A stretch of DNA of 29,144 nucleotides from contig JBMOLJ010000115.1 in NCBI GenBank assembly GCA_049324235.1, forward strand, positions 1 through 29,144, in the 5' to 3' direction. Shown here piece by piece: positions 22,585-29,144 of the stretch (positions within the stretch are counted from its first letter, which is position 1; each line of letters opens with the position of its first letter). A model generated the notes under the pieces. It had not been told where the DNA came from. It made no database searches and was given only the letters and a program-made list of their open reading frames with translations. Both the position numbers and the translations under genes were made by a program. The stretch comes from UBA1431 sp049324235 (GTDB lineage Bacteria; Bacillota; Clostridia; Christensenellales; UBA1431).

Positions 22585-23562
22585 ATGTTAAAGCTGTTGA
22601 GTATCTCCGATGATGCATGGTGCCTGAACAAATTCGATCATGATACGGGAAAGATTGAAAGCTTTCTTGCCGACAACGGCCTGCACGGCCTGGAGCTGAT
22701 GAAATGGCAGAACCCGCAGCCTAATCCGATTCCGCCAGGGAAAGTCATCGGCAGGCATCTGGTCTTTTATCCCATGTGGCTGGATTTCTGGAAATCGGAC
22801 AGGGAAGCGCTGCTGCGGCATTTTGGCAATGAGGAAAACTGCTTCCAATACTACAGGGCGAAATCAAAAGACGAGTGGCTCGAAAACTACCGGCGCGATT
22901 TAAGGGACGCATCCGATATGGGCGTACAATATGTTGTTTTCCATGTCACCCATATTACAGTGGAAGACACTTACTCCCACTCCTTTCCGTATAGTGACGG
23001 GGAAGTCATCGAGAGCTTTATAGGGCTGATGAACGAAATACTACGCGGCCTGAACATCCGGTATACGCTGCTGTTTGAAAACCATTGGTTCCCGGGCCTT
23101 ACTTTTCTCAATAAACATATGACGGAAAGACTGCTTGATGGCGTGGATTATCCCGATAAGGGACTGGTGCTGGATATCGGGCATCTGATGAACACGAACA
23201 TGCAGTTAAAAAGCGAACAGGAAGCCGTGCCCTATATCCTTGGCGTACTGGATAGCCTGGATACAGTGAAGCAACACATCAGGGCGATCCATCTTAACAG
23301 CTCGATCACGGACGAATCTGTGCGTGAAGCGCTGCGCAACGATACGTTCGATCCGCGTGATAGCTTTGACGACCGGCTCATTGCAGCAATGCGGCATGTG
23401 TGTAAAATGGACAGCCATAAGCCGTTTGAACATCCGAACATCAAAAAAGTGATTGATGCCGTGCAGCCTCAATTTCTCGTCTATGAGCTGGCCTCAGACT
23501 CGTTTGAGGAACTCCTGAGAGTGGTGCAAACGCAAAACAAAGCAATCCGGCAGAGCTTTTAA
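22585..23562 (+). CDS. TIM-barrel protein of the xylose isomerase-like/AP endonuclease 2 superfamily
   Basis: A 325-residue protein. Stretches typical of the fold are HGLELMKW near the N-terminus, VQYVVFHVTHI, YTLLFENHWFPG, LVLDIGHLMNTN and IRAIHLNSS; His, Glu and Asp residues at these strand ends usually bind a divalent metal. Members include sugar isomerases, epimerases and endonuclease IV. Which reaction this one does is not clear. The ATG at 22585 lies eight bases after the SpoIID-FN3 stop, with GAGGTGAAG inside the overlap, so the two are probably one transcript, an odd pairing. A strong terminator follows. Confidence 0.82.
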   Translation: MLKLLSISDDAWCLNKFDHDTGKIESFLADNGLHGLELMKWQNPQPNPIPPGKVIGRHLVFYPMWLDFWKSDREALLRHFGNEENCFQYYRAKSKDEWLENYRRDLRDASDMGVQYVVFHVTHITVEDTYSHSFPYSDGEVIESFIGLMNEILRGLNIRYTLLFENHWFPGLTFLNKHMTERLLDGVDYPDKGLVLDIGHLMNTNMQLKSEQEAVPYILGVLDSLDTVKQHIRAIHLNSSITDESVREALRNDTFDPRDSFDDRLIAAMRHVCKMDSHKPFEHPNIKKVIDAVQPQFLVYELASDSFEELLRVVQTQNKAIRQSF

Positions 23563-23628
23563 TCCATGCGTAAACGGCATATGATGCGTCCCGGCACGTC
23601 GAAATAGATGCTAGGTTCCATATGGTGC

Positions 23629-23663
23629 AAAAAGCTCCGGCAATATGTTTGCCGGAGCTTTTT
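23629..23663. terminator. Terminator after the TIM-barrel gene
   Basis: A perfect 15-bp stem, AAAAAGCTCCGGCAA (23629-23643) with TTGCCGGAGCTTTTT (23649-23663). Confidence 0.93.
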
Positions 23664-23701
23664 CGCTGTATTTGTATATACGCCACAAAATGGCATGAAC
23701 G

Positions 23702-23729
23702 TTGACAATGGGCCGTTTGCTGGTAAAAT
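23702..23729 (+). promoter_or_regulatory. Promoter of the SorC regulator gene
   Basis: A perfect TTGACA (23702-23707), a 16-base spacer, and TAAAAT (23724-23729) with extended TGg (23721-23723). Confidence 0.8.
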
Positions 23730-23785
23730 GTGAAAAGGGGGATGCCGGAATTAAAGCCCCGTACACTTATTTATGGAGGTTGCTG

Positions 23786-24700
23786 ATGCCGTTTAGCCGT
23801 CGGGACATGATCAAAGTGGCGCATTATTACTATAGTTTCGGTTATAACCAGCAGCAGGTCGCAGACAAGTTCGGCATGTCGCGGCAGCGGGTAAACAGGC
23901 TGTTAAAGCAGGCCCTGGCGGAGGGGATCGTTGAGATTAAAGTGCGTGACCTGTCCAATGCGAAACTTGAAAGCGAATTGGAAGTTAAATTCGGCCTGAA
24001 AGAAGCCGTGGTTGTCGATAACAGCGATATAAGCTCTGCGTGTATCAAATACCTGAAAAGCGTTGTGCAGGAAGGCTGGAAAATAGGCGTTGCGAGCAGC
24101 ACGACGATTGCAAAAATATTGCGTGATACGCCCGCTTCAGGCGAAAAGCATGACATTAAGGTTATCCAGATTATGGGAGGCATGAATACCAACAATATAT
24201 CGCTCCGCCCCGATATGAACACGGTAAAGCTTGCCAATATTTTTGGCGGCGAAGCGTATGTCCTTTTTGCTCCCGCTATCGTTGACAATCCCGGTTTTGC
24301 AAAGCTCGTCAAGGAAGAAAGCCAGGTAAGCGATATTTACGCAATGTATTCCAGCCTGAATATCGCGCTGGTAACGGTCGGGGCGTTGCAGGAGGATAAT
24401 CTGCTGGTAGAGGCCGGATATTTAAAAATGCCCGATTTTTATATGTTACGGGACAAACAGGGCGTGGGCGATGTCGTTATGCGGTTTTTCAATATGGAAG
24501 GCGACATTGTGGACGAGCAGTTTGATGCGCGCGTGATGAGCATTCCCGTGGCCGATTTTAAAAAAATCGGCCTGCGCGTCGGGGTTGCTTACGGGGAATA
24601 TAAGGTCAGGCCCATTGTTGGGGCACTGAACGGGAATTTCATCAATGTATTGATTACCGATACGGCTACGGCCGGGCTTTTGCTTGAATATGAGCAATGA
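23786..24700 (+). CDS. SorC/DeoR-family sugar-responsive transcriptional regulator
   Basis: A 304-residue regulator. I start at 23786 because GGAGG lies seven bases before it; an in-frame ATG at 23708 falls within the promoter. The N-terminal helix-turn-helix (about 18-45; YNQQQVADKFGMSRQRVNRLLKQA) is followed by the sugar-binding domain (about 60-304) with VVDNSDI, VASSTTI and QIMGG-type phosphate-sugar-binding loops. Such proteins sense a phosphorylated sugar and control nearby catabolic genes. The SDR gene 53 bases downstream on the same strand is the likely partner. Confidence 0.9.
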   Translation: MPFSRRDMIKVAHYYYSFGYNQQQVADKFGMSRQRVNRLLKQALAEGIVEIKVRDLSNAKLESELEVKFGLKEAVVVDNSDISSACIKYLKSVVQEGWKIGVASSTTIAKILRDTPASGEKHDIKVIQIMGGMNTNNISLRPDMNTVKLANIFGGEAYVLFAPAIVDNPGFAKLVKEESQVSDIYAMYSSLNIALVTVGALQEDNLLVEAGYLKMPDFYMLRDKQGVGDVVMRFFNMEGDIVDEQFDARVMSIPVADFKKIGLRVGVAYGEYKVRPIVGALNGNFINVLITDTATAGLLLEYEQ

Positions 24701-24753
24701 AGGATGCCATTTCACAATAATTCAAATCTGTTTAACAAAGGAGAAGCAGTACA

Positions 24754-25503
24754 ATGCAGTTTAAAGGAAAAGTAAGCGTTATTACCGGTGGAGCGAACGG
24801 AATCGGCAGACAGCTTGCGCTTTCTCTTTCCAAACTGGGATCGAAGATAGCCATCATAGACATCAAGCAGGCCGAAGGCGATGAAACCGCGAGGGAAGTG
24901 AGCAAAGCATCGGAGTGCGTGTTTTACCATTGCGACGTTAAAAAGCTGGCAAACATAGAAGCAACCATCAAAGAAATCGACCGGCACTTCGGCGGGATCG
25001 ATATCCTCGCAAACTGCGCCGGTCTGGCAAACAGGACGCCTATCGAAGACATAACCGAAGAAGAATGGGATCTTTTGAACAGCGTAAATCTCAAAGCTTC
25101 TTTTTTTGTTTCCAAGGAAGCCTGTAAGATCATGCGGCGGCAGGGCGGGGGAAGGATCATCAATTTTTCCTCGATCAGGGCATATCAGGCCGACGGAAAC
25201 CACACGATATACGACGTTACCAAGGCGGGCATTCTGGCAATGACCAGGAGCTTTGCGGTAGCGTACGCAAAGGACAACATCAATGTAAATGCAGTCTCTC
25301 CCGGCTATGTGCTCACGCCGATGAGCGCGCATAACCTTGAGAGGAAAGACTTTACGAAATGGCTTTACGGCAGGGTGCCCGCGGGGAGGTTCATCGAAAT
25401 ACAGGAGGTGGTGGACACCGTCCTTTTCCTGGCGTCTGAGCATGCCTCGGGCATAACAGGGCAGGATATCCTCGTCGACGGCGGATGGCAGGTTCATGAA
25501 TAA
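24754..25503 (+). CDS. Short-chain dehydrogenase/reductase
   Basis: A 249-residue classical SDR. The cofactor motif TGGANGIG is at about residues 11-18, the D at the end of the second strand (IIDIKQ) favours NAD(H), the ANCAG motif is near 88, and the catalytic triad Ser and Tyr-x-x-x-Lys is visible in FSSIRAYQADGNHTIYDVTKAG. The product ends with the usual GQDILVDGGWQ. It is similar in kind to sugar alcohol or sugar acid dehydrogenases. AAAGGAG precedes the ATG at 24754. The gene lies right after the SorC regulator. Confidence 0.93.
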   Translation: MQFKGKVSVITGGANGIGRQLALSLSKLGSKIAIIDIKQAEGDETAREVSKASECVFYHCDVKKLANIEATIKEIDRHFGGIDILANCAGLANRTPIEDITEEEWDLLNSVNLKASFFVSKEACKIMRRQGGGRIINFSSIRAYQADGNHTIYDVTKAGILAMTRSFAVAYAKDNINVNAVSPGYVLTPMSAHNLERKDFTKWLYGRVPAGRFIEIQEVVDTVLFLASEHASGITGQDILVDGGWQVHE

Positions 25504-25593
25504 GCGGTGATTGAGCCGTAAGCGAAAAAATATGCGATCCACTGGTATTACTATGAAATGGCTTGGTAATGTGCACAAAAAGGCGGAAGGACT

Positions 25594-26206
25594 ATGAAAA
25601 ATTCGGATAAAGCTATTTCACTCGTTGTTACAGGCGCGCTGGCGCCCGCCGCCCTGATGCTCCTTTTTTGGTGGGGCAGCATTCCCTTTATAGGAGACGA
25701 TGGCAGACTGGCGCTCCTGGCACTCGCTGGATTTGTGACGGGTATTGTATTGGACTGTACACTTTTGCGAAAATTCATTTTCAGATTATTTGAACTTCCG
25801 CTGCCGGTTCTGATAGCGGTTCAGATTTTTTATTCGGTCATGGTCTACGGCTTTTTTATGGGGTTTCCCGTTCAACAGCCTGGTAGGCATTGCCGTATGC
25901 GCTGTTGCCGCCAGAAGCTGCATACTTCGTAACGCGACCAGGGAGGAAGCCGTCCGGCGTACAATGTGCGTCAACAGGATCTCATCGGCTATCCTGTTCG
26001 TTCTATGTGTATGCGCCGCTGCGCTGGCTTTGAACGAAGGCACCATTTGCGCGCAGGTAAAGGCGATGCTTAACCTGCCCTTTGATGTTACTATGGGAAT
26101 GATTTGGATGCTGATTCTATTTGGGGGAGGTCTTTTGCTTCTCTTTCAATACGCTTTTTCGAAAATCGTTATCAAACGTATTCTAAAAAGGATACATCTG
26201 TCCTGA
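25594..26206 (+). pseudogene. Frameshifted small membrane protein gene
   Basis: Frame 1 from ATG 25594 reads hydrophobic spans (VVTGALAPAALMLLFWWG, LAGFVTGIVLDCTLL, LIAVQIFYSVMVYGFF) and then degenerates after about residue 90 at a GGGG/TTT run near 25863. In the next frame the hydrophobic coding continues without a stop (FNSLVGIAVCAVAARSC, then RNATREEAVRRTMCVNRI) into the ORF 25964-26206 with two further spans. Removing one base near 25858-25868 would give a single protein of about 203 residues with five or six spans. It is not recognised by family. It may be a real pseudogene or a sequencing error. Confidence 0.75.
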
Positions 26207-26416
26207 GGAAGGGATGGTATTGAGCGCGGGAACTCCAAAAGAGGCTCCCCGGTTCCAGCCTGATTCCGATCGCCGGCCTTCTGAATTCTTTGCCGTATGT
26301 GTTTTGCTTCAATTATTGTCCCAGACAGTCCGTACGGATAAAGGGACATACCCGGCGTCAAATCTTATACCCAGGAAAACGGAAGGCGCCAGAATCCGTA
26401 CGCACCCGTAAATGAC

Positions 26417-26677
26417 AACGATGGAGGTCACGTATCCGCACGCAGGACATGGATGGGCACGTTGGGGATATTCCATCTGCAGTTTTATGAGGTTATCAAA
26501 TACTTGCAGATTTGTTATCTCCACCTCTTTTAAATCCAGCAGTTCTTTAGTAAAATCAGTTTGGAGCATTTTTCTGTTCACCATCTTGCGTGTTTATTTT
26601 GGTCAATTACACTTTACAAGATGTACAGATAAAATGCTCTGCTTTTTTTCCCTCACCCCAACATTTATTTTAGAACC
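26417..26677 (-). mobile_element. ISL3-family insertion sequence remnant
   Basis: From an ATG at 26584 (minus strand) the frame reads the first 56 residues of an ISL3-type transposase: TKELLDLKEVEITNLQVFDN, then AHPCPACGYVTSIV with a CPxCG zinc site. Similarity ends near 26417, where an HDYR-type segment would follow, so more than 80 percent of the transposase is missing. Upstream, GGTTCT at 26677-26672 continues into an AT-rich and GGGGTGAGG stretch (26677-26651), like one terminal inverted repeat. The other end was not found. Between 26207 and 26416 I see no gene. Confidence 0.75.
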
Positions 26678-26681
26678 GAAA

Positions 26682-26715
26682 AAAGGCCTTTGACTATTTT
26701 AAGTCAAAGGCCTTT
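26682..26715 (-). terminator. Terminator of the NlpC/P60 gene
   Basis: AAAGGCCTTTGACT (26682-26695) pairs with AGTCAAAGGCCTTT (26702-26715), loop ATTTTA. On the minus strand a run of T follows. It lies directly next to the IS remnant end. Confidence 0.92.
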
Positions 26716-26730
26716 ACGCTGCATAGGATT

Positions 26731-28050
26731 CTACAGCACGCGCCGGCCGCAGATGAAGTTGCGCTGGGCCCACGATCCAGTGCACGAGCGTCTTACTACT
26801 TCACCTTTGCTGGAAGAAGCGTCTATCATCATGCCGCCACCTATATAAATGGCCACATGGCCGCGGAAGCATATTATATCGCCCGCCCTAAGCTCGCTCA
26901 TCTTATTAACGCGGGGATAGGAGCTGTTGGCCCAGCCGCCGGAAGTCATATACCCGATGCTTTTGCCGCTCTGATTGAGGGCGTAATATACTAAGCCGGA
27001 ACAGTCGAAAGTGTTCGGGCCTTTACCGCCGCGCACATACGGTTTGCCAAGCTGGCTCTGTGCAACTGACAGTAATGCCGAAACGCTGCCCGGATTCGGA
27101 ACCCTGGTCGTCGAAGAACTATGGCTGCTGCTACTGGTTTTATTGCCGCTACTACTGCCGGTGCTCGTCTTCTTACCGCTGTTGTTATTGCTGGTACTTG
27201 TCTTTTTCCCGCTGCTGCTGCTGGCCTTGCTGGTGGGGGTAGGCGTCGGTTCCGGTTTGGGTGCGGCCTTTGCGCTTTCCGAGAACAACGCTTCACGCGT
27301 CATGGTACCGACCTTACCGTCGACGAAAAGTCCGTTGCGTTCCTGGAACGCCTTCACTGCTTTTTCGGTTTCCGGCCCGAAATACCCGGTGGGGGAGCCT
27401 AAAAAGTATCCGAGTTCGCCTAAGCGCTCCTGGAGCAATTCAACGTCTGTACCCTGTGCCTCCAGATACACGGTGTACGGTTTTGCTTTCTCAGAATAAA
27501 GCAAATCCAGCGTGGAGGCGCCGGCGATACCGTCGACTTGGAGATTGTGTTCACGTTGGAACAACTGCAGGGAATACTCTGTCTGAGGTCCGTAAAAGTC
27601 GGTTGGCTCGTCGGGCTCCATATAGTCAAGATCCATAAGCCTTTGCTGCATTTTGGCAACGTCCGCAGAATGAACGCCGGGTAAGAGGCCCTGATTCTCT
27701 TTTGACTTCGTTTCCGGAGAATCGGTTGTGGACGTGCCATCCGAATTCATAGCGCTTTTAAACGTATCGAGTACGATATCTTCGCCTGAGAGCTGCATCA
27801 TCAAAGATACCGCATCGGTAACGTTTGACGTATACTCGAAAAAACCTAAAGAGGAGGTATCCTGCGTGGAGGTTTCGGTATCGTCGGATGTTTCAGCAGC
27901 GGCCGAAACAACGGGACCGCTGAGCAAACACAACGAAACGGCTATTGCACCTGCTGCTCTGGCGCTTTTGTAAAACAATGCCCTGTGACCAGCAGAAGAA
28001 GTTTTCATGTTTCTTTTTCCAAGGTGTTGAGAATCGTCGGCTTTTTTCAT
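26731..28050 (-). CDS. NlpC/P60 wall hydrolase with two peptidoglycan-binding domains
   Basis: A 439-residue secreted endopeptidase. The start at 28050 follows AGGAGGTG. A signal segment (about 28-52, AAGAIAVSLCLLSGPVVSAAA) is followed by two PG_binding_1 domains (about 120-185, with LQLFQREHNLQVDGIAGAST, and 195-255, with VKAFQERNGLFVDGKVG), a Ser/Thr/Lys-rich linker (about 262-320), and the C-terminal NlpC/P60 domain (about 325-439). Catalytic Cys lies in NTFDCSGLVYY, His in FRGHVAIYIGG, and the third polar residue is likely in IDASSSK. It probably cuts the D-Glu-diamino acid bond of stem peptides. The flanking genes give no further clue. Confidence 0.93.
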   Translation of the reverse strand: MKKADDSQHLGKRNMKTSSAGHRALFYKSARAAGAIAVSLCLLSGPVVSAAAETSDDTETSTQDTSSLGFFEYTSNVTDAVSLMMQLSGEDIVLDTFKSAMNSDGTSTTDSPETKSKENQGLLPGVHSADVAKMQQRLMDLDYMEPDEPTDFYGPQTEYSLQLFQREHNLQVDGIAGASTLDLLYSEKAKPYTVYLEAQGTDVELLQERLGELGYFLGSPTGYFGPETEKAVKAFQERNGLFVDGKVGTMTREALFSESAKAAPKPEPTPTPTSKASSSSGKKTSTSNNNSGKKTSTGSSSGNKTSSSSHSSSTTRVPNPGSVSALLSVAQSQLGKPYVRGGKGPNTFDCSGLVYYALNQSGKSIGYMTSGGWANSSYPRVNKMSELRAGDIICFRGHVAIYIGGGMMIDASSSKGEVVRRSCTGSWAQRNFICGRRVL

Positions 28051-28121
28051 GAAACACCTCCTAACTTGATTTGCAATATCAAATATTGATTTTTAACGAT
28101 TTCCACTTTGCTATTTGTAAC

Positions 28122-28150
28122 ATTATACTACTTTAAGCTAGATTTGACAA
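28122..28150 (-). promoter_or_regulatory. Promoter of the NlpC/P60 gene
   Basis: On the minus strand TTGTCA (28150-28145), 17 bases, and TATAAT (28127-28122). It gives a leader of about 65 bases. Confidence 0.75.
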
Positions 28151-28158
28151 CCAAAATC

Positions 28159-28246
28159 ATTACAAAAGTGTTGCATTCTTTGCGTTGAAGCAGGTTGGGC
28201 ATGCCTTTTTGCTGGCTTATGACATATGTGATTACAAAAGTATTGC
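28159..28246. repeat. Paired direct repeats in the nlpC-dfx divergent intergenic region
   Basis: ATTACAAAAGTGTTGC (28159-28174) and ATTACAAAAGTATTGC (28231-28246) differ at one base of 16 and start 72 bases apart, close to seven helical turns. The first lies nine bases upstream of the NlpC/P60 -35. The spacing suggests a regulator binding both. The rest of the 334-base gap (28051-28384) holds the two promoters only. Confidence 0.55.
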
Positions 28247-28304
28247 GTCAAACGCTTATTCACGGGCTGTGAAAAAATTTATTTCCGGTTTGCATACTGT
28301 ATGG

Positions 28305-28333
28305 TTGTATAATGCATAGTAATTTGGTAGAAT
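28305..28333 (+). promoter_or_regulatory. Promoter of the desulfoferrodoxin gene
   Basis: TTGTAT (28305-28310), 17 bases, TAGAAT (28328-28333) with extended TGg. A TATAAT at 28308 is an alternative. Confidence 0.5.
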
Positions 28334-28384
28334 AAATTATCGCTCAAAAGCGCATCTACTTTGATAGCAGGGAGGTCATGAAGC

Positions 28385-28765
28385 ATGGCGTATGAAAAAA
28401 AGTTTTTCAGGTGTAATGTTTGCGGGAATATCGTAGGATTGATCCACGAGGGCGGGGGGGAGCTGGTATGCTGCGGCCAGCCCATGGAGCTTCTTGTTGC
28501 AAACACGACAGACGCGTCAAAAGAAAAACACGTGCCCGCAGCCACCAGGGAAGGAACAAAACTGACCGTTCAGGTAGGCAGTATGCCGCATCCTATGCTG
28601 CCCGAACACTATATTCAGTGGATTGCCGTATCGCAGGACAACCGCATGCAGCGTGTTTCGCTCAATCCCGGCGATGCTCCTGCTGCAGAGTTTATTATCG
28701 CGGAAGGACCGGCTATTGTGTACGAGTATTGCAACCTGCATGGCCTGTGGAAAACCGAAATCTGA
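28385..28765 (+). CDS. dfx: Desulfoferrodoxin (superoxide reductase)
   Basis: A 126-residue two-domain superoxide reductase, which turns superoxide into peroxide without making oxygen, a typical defence of anaerobes. The N-terminal desulforedoxin-like centre has Cys10, Cys13, Cys29 and Cys30 for one iron. The catalytic square-pyramidal iron site has Glu47 and His49 (SKEKHVP), His69 and His75 (MPHPMLPEHYIQW), and Cys116 and His119 (YCNLHGLW). All are present at the canonical positions. GGGAGG precedes the ATG at 28385. It is monocistronic. Confidence 0.97.
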   Translation: MAYEKKFFRCNVCGNIVGLIHEGGGELVCCGQPMELLVANTTDASKEKHVPAATREGTKLTVQVGSMPHPMLPEHYIQWIAVSQDNRMQRVSLNPGDAPAAEFIIAEGPAIVYEYCNLHGLWKTEI

Positions 28766-28782
28766 TCCCGCAAGACTTTTTA

Positions 28783-28808
28783 TTAAACCCGTCAGCCGAC
28801 GGGTTTAA
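28783..28808 (+). terminator. Terminator after dfx
   Basis: TTAAACCCGTC (28783-28793) pairs with GACGGGTTTAA (28798-28808), loop AGCC, with T-rich bases after. Confidence 0.88.
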
Positions 28809-28950
28809 TTTATAAAATGAGGGAGAACAATATATTTATAATAGTGAAGGAATCAGCACCTATAATGGAAGTTGAGCATAAGCTGCATTGCAAACCGTTT
28901 TTTGCATGCAGTATATTGCAAAATTTGACAGGTAAGAACATGAATAGTGG

Positions 28951-28979
28951 TTGACAAAGAGGGCGTGTATTGGTAAGAT
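28951..28979 (+). promoter_or_regulatory. Strong promoter at the window end
   Basis: A perfect TTGACA (28951-28956), a 17-base spacer and TAAGAT (28974-28979) with extended TGg (28971-28973). A second TTGACA lies at 28925-28930. Confidence 0.75.
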
Positions 28980-29144
28980 AATAAAGTCGCCTGGAGGGCG
29001 GCAGCCGGAAGGCGGATAAGCAGTTTGAAAACTATACAGTACACCTGAAACGAAGGTAAGGACAAGAAGAAGAAGCCAGAGAAGTCATTTGAGTTAAAAA
29101 GGACGAGAAGCTAAGAGCTGTGTGACCTGAAAAGAGGTTACACG
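28980..29144 (+). ncRNA. Untranslated leader, possibly of an rRNA operon (partial)
   Basis: No ORF is present. After the promoter come a short hairpin (about CGCC/GGCG, 28987-29000), the stretch TTTGAAAACTATACAGT near 29024-29040 that resembles the TTTGAAAACTGAACA box of Firmicute rRNA leaders and spacers, and GTGTGACC (29120-29127) pairing with GGTTACAC (29136-29143). A 16S rRNA start would confirm it but lies outside the window. Confidence 0.4.

Noticed and set aside
24712..25578. Long 288-residue minus-strand ORF
   Set aside because: Lies opposite the clear SDR gene and shows no family motif; an antisense artefact of codon use.
26146..26411. Short ORFs on both strands between the broken membrane gene and the IS remnant
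   Set aside because: No start sites with ribosome binding, no recognisable motif, in the likely degraded stretch.

Overview
The window looks like a chromosomal segment of a Gram-positive, low-to-mid GC Firmicute, most likely a member of the Clostridia with roughly balanced GC. The basis is the tuf-rpmG-secE-nusG-rplK-rplA-rplJ-rplL order, an L10 leader, strong GGAGG ribosome binding sites, extended -10 (TGnTATAAT) promoters, lipoproteins with LxGC lipoboxes, a desulfoferrodoxin typical of anaerobes, and an NlpC/P60 wall hydrolase. A Christensenella-like lineage is possible but cannot be proven from this sequence alone.

Region 1 (1-3774, + strand): the last codons of EF-Tu, a terminator, then the translation/transcription block rpmG, secE, nusG, rplK, rplA, rplJ, rplL. 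Two similar hairpins, one before rplK and one before rplA, look like binding sites for ribosomal protein L1. A promoter and an L10 leader with an attenuator precede rplJ-rplL. The block ends at a perfect bidirectional terminator right after rplL; rpoB, the usual next gene, is absent.

Region 2 (3781-8192, - strand): a polyamine import operon transcribed XRE-cupin regulator, potA, potB, potC, potD, with overlapping genes. A palindrome in the regulator's leader is a likely operator.

Region 3 (8237-14406): a small lipoprotein, class II fructose-bisphosphate aldolase (- strand), a GtrB/DPM-type glycosyltransferase with two C-terminal membrane segments, an M29 aminopeptidase, GAPDH, and a short two-gene unit made of a 44-residue ORF and a HIRAN-like protein.

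Region 4 (14457-16472, - strand): a Mef-like MFS efflux pump with a broken AraC fragment behind it and a long leader in front. The leader holds a 17-codon ORF with an Arg-Trp-Arg motif and may hide the pump's ribosome binding site. Then come tRNA-Arg(CCG) and a modular repeat that recurs in inverted orientation at 11144-11250.

Region 5 (16559-24700, + strand): a three-gene ABC exporter, a secreted SpoIID-domain protein with four fibronectin type III modules followed closely by a TIM-barrel protein, and a SorC-family regulator. Region 6 (24754-26715): an SDR dehydrogenase, a frameshifted membrane protein gene, and an ISL3-family transposase remnant. Region 7 (26731-29144): a wall hydrolase with two peptidoglycan-binding domains, divergent from desulfoferrodoxin (superoxide reductase); the window ends in a strong promoter and a non-coding leader that resembles the start of an rRNA operon.
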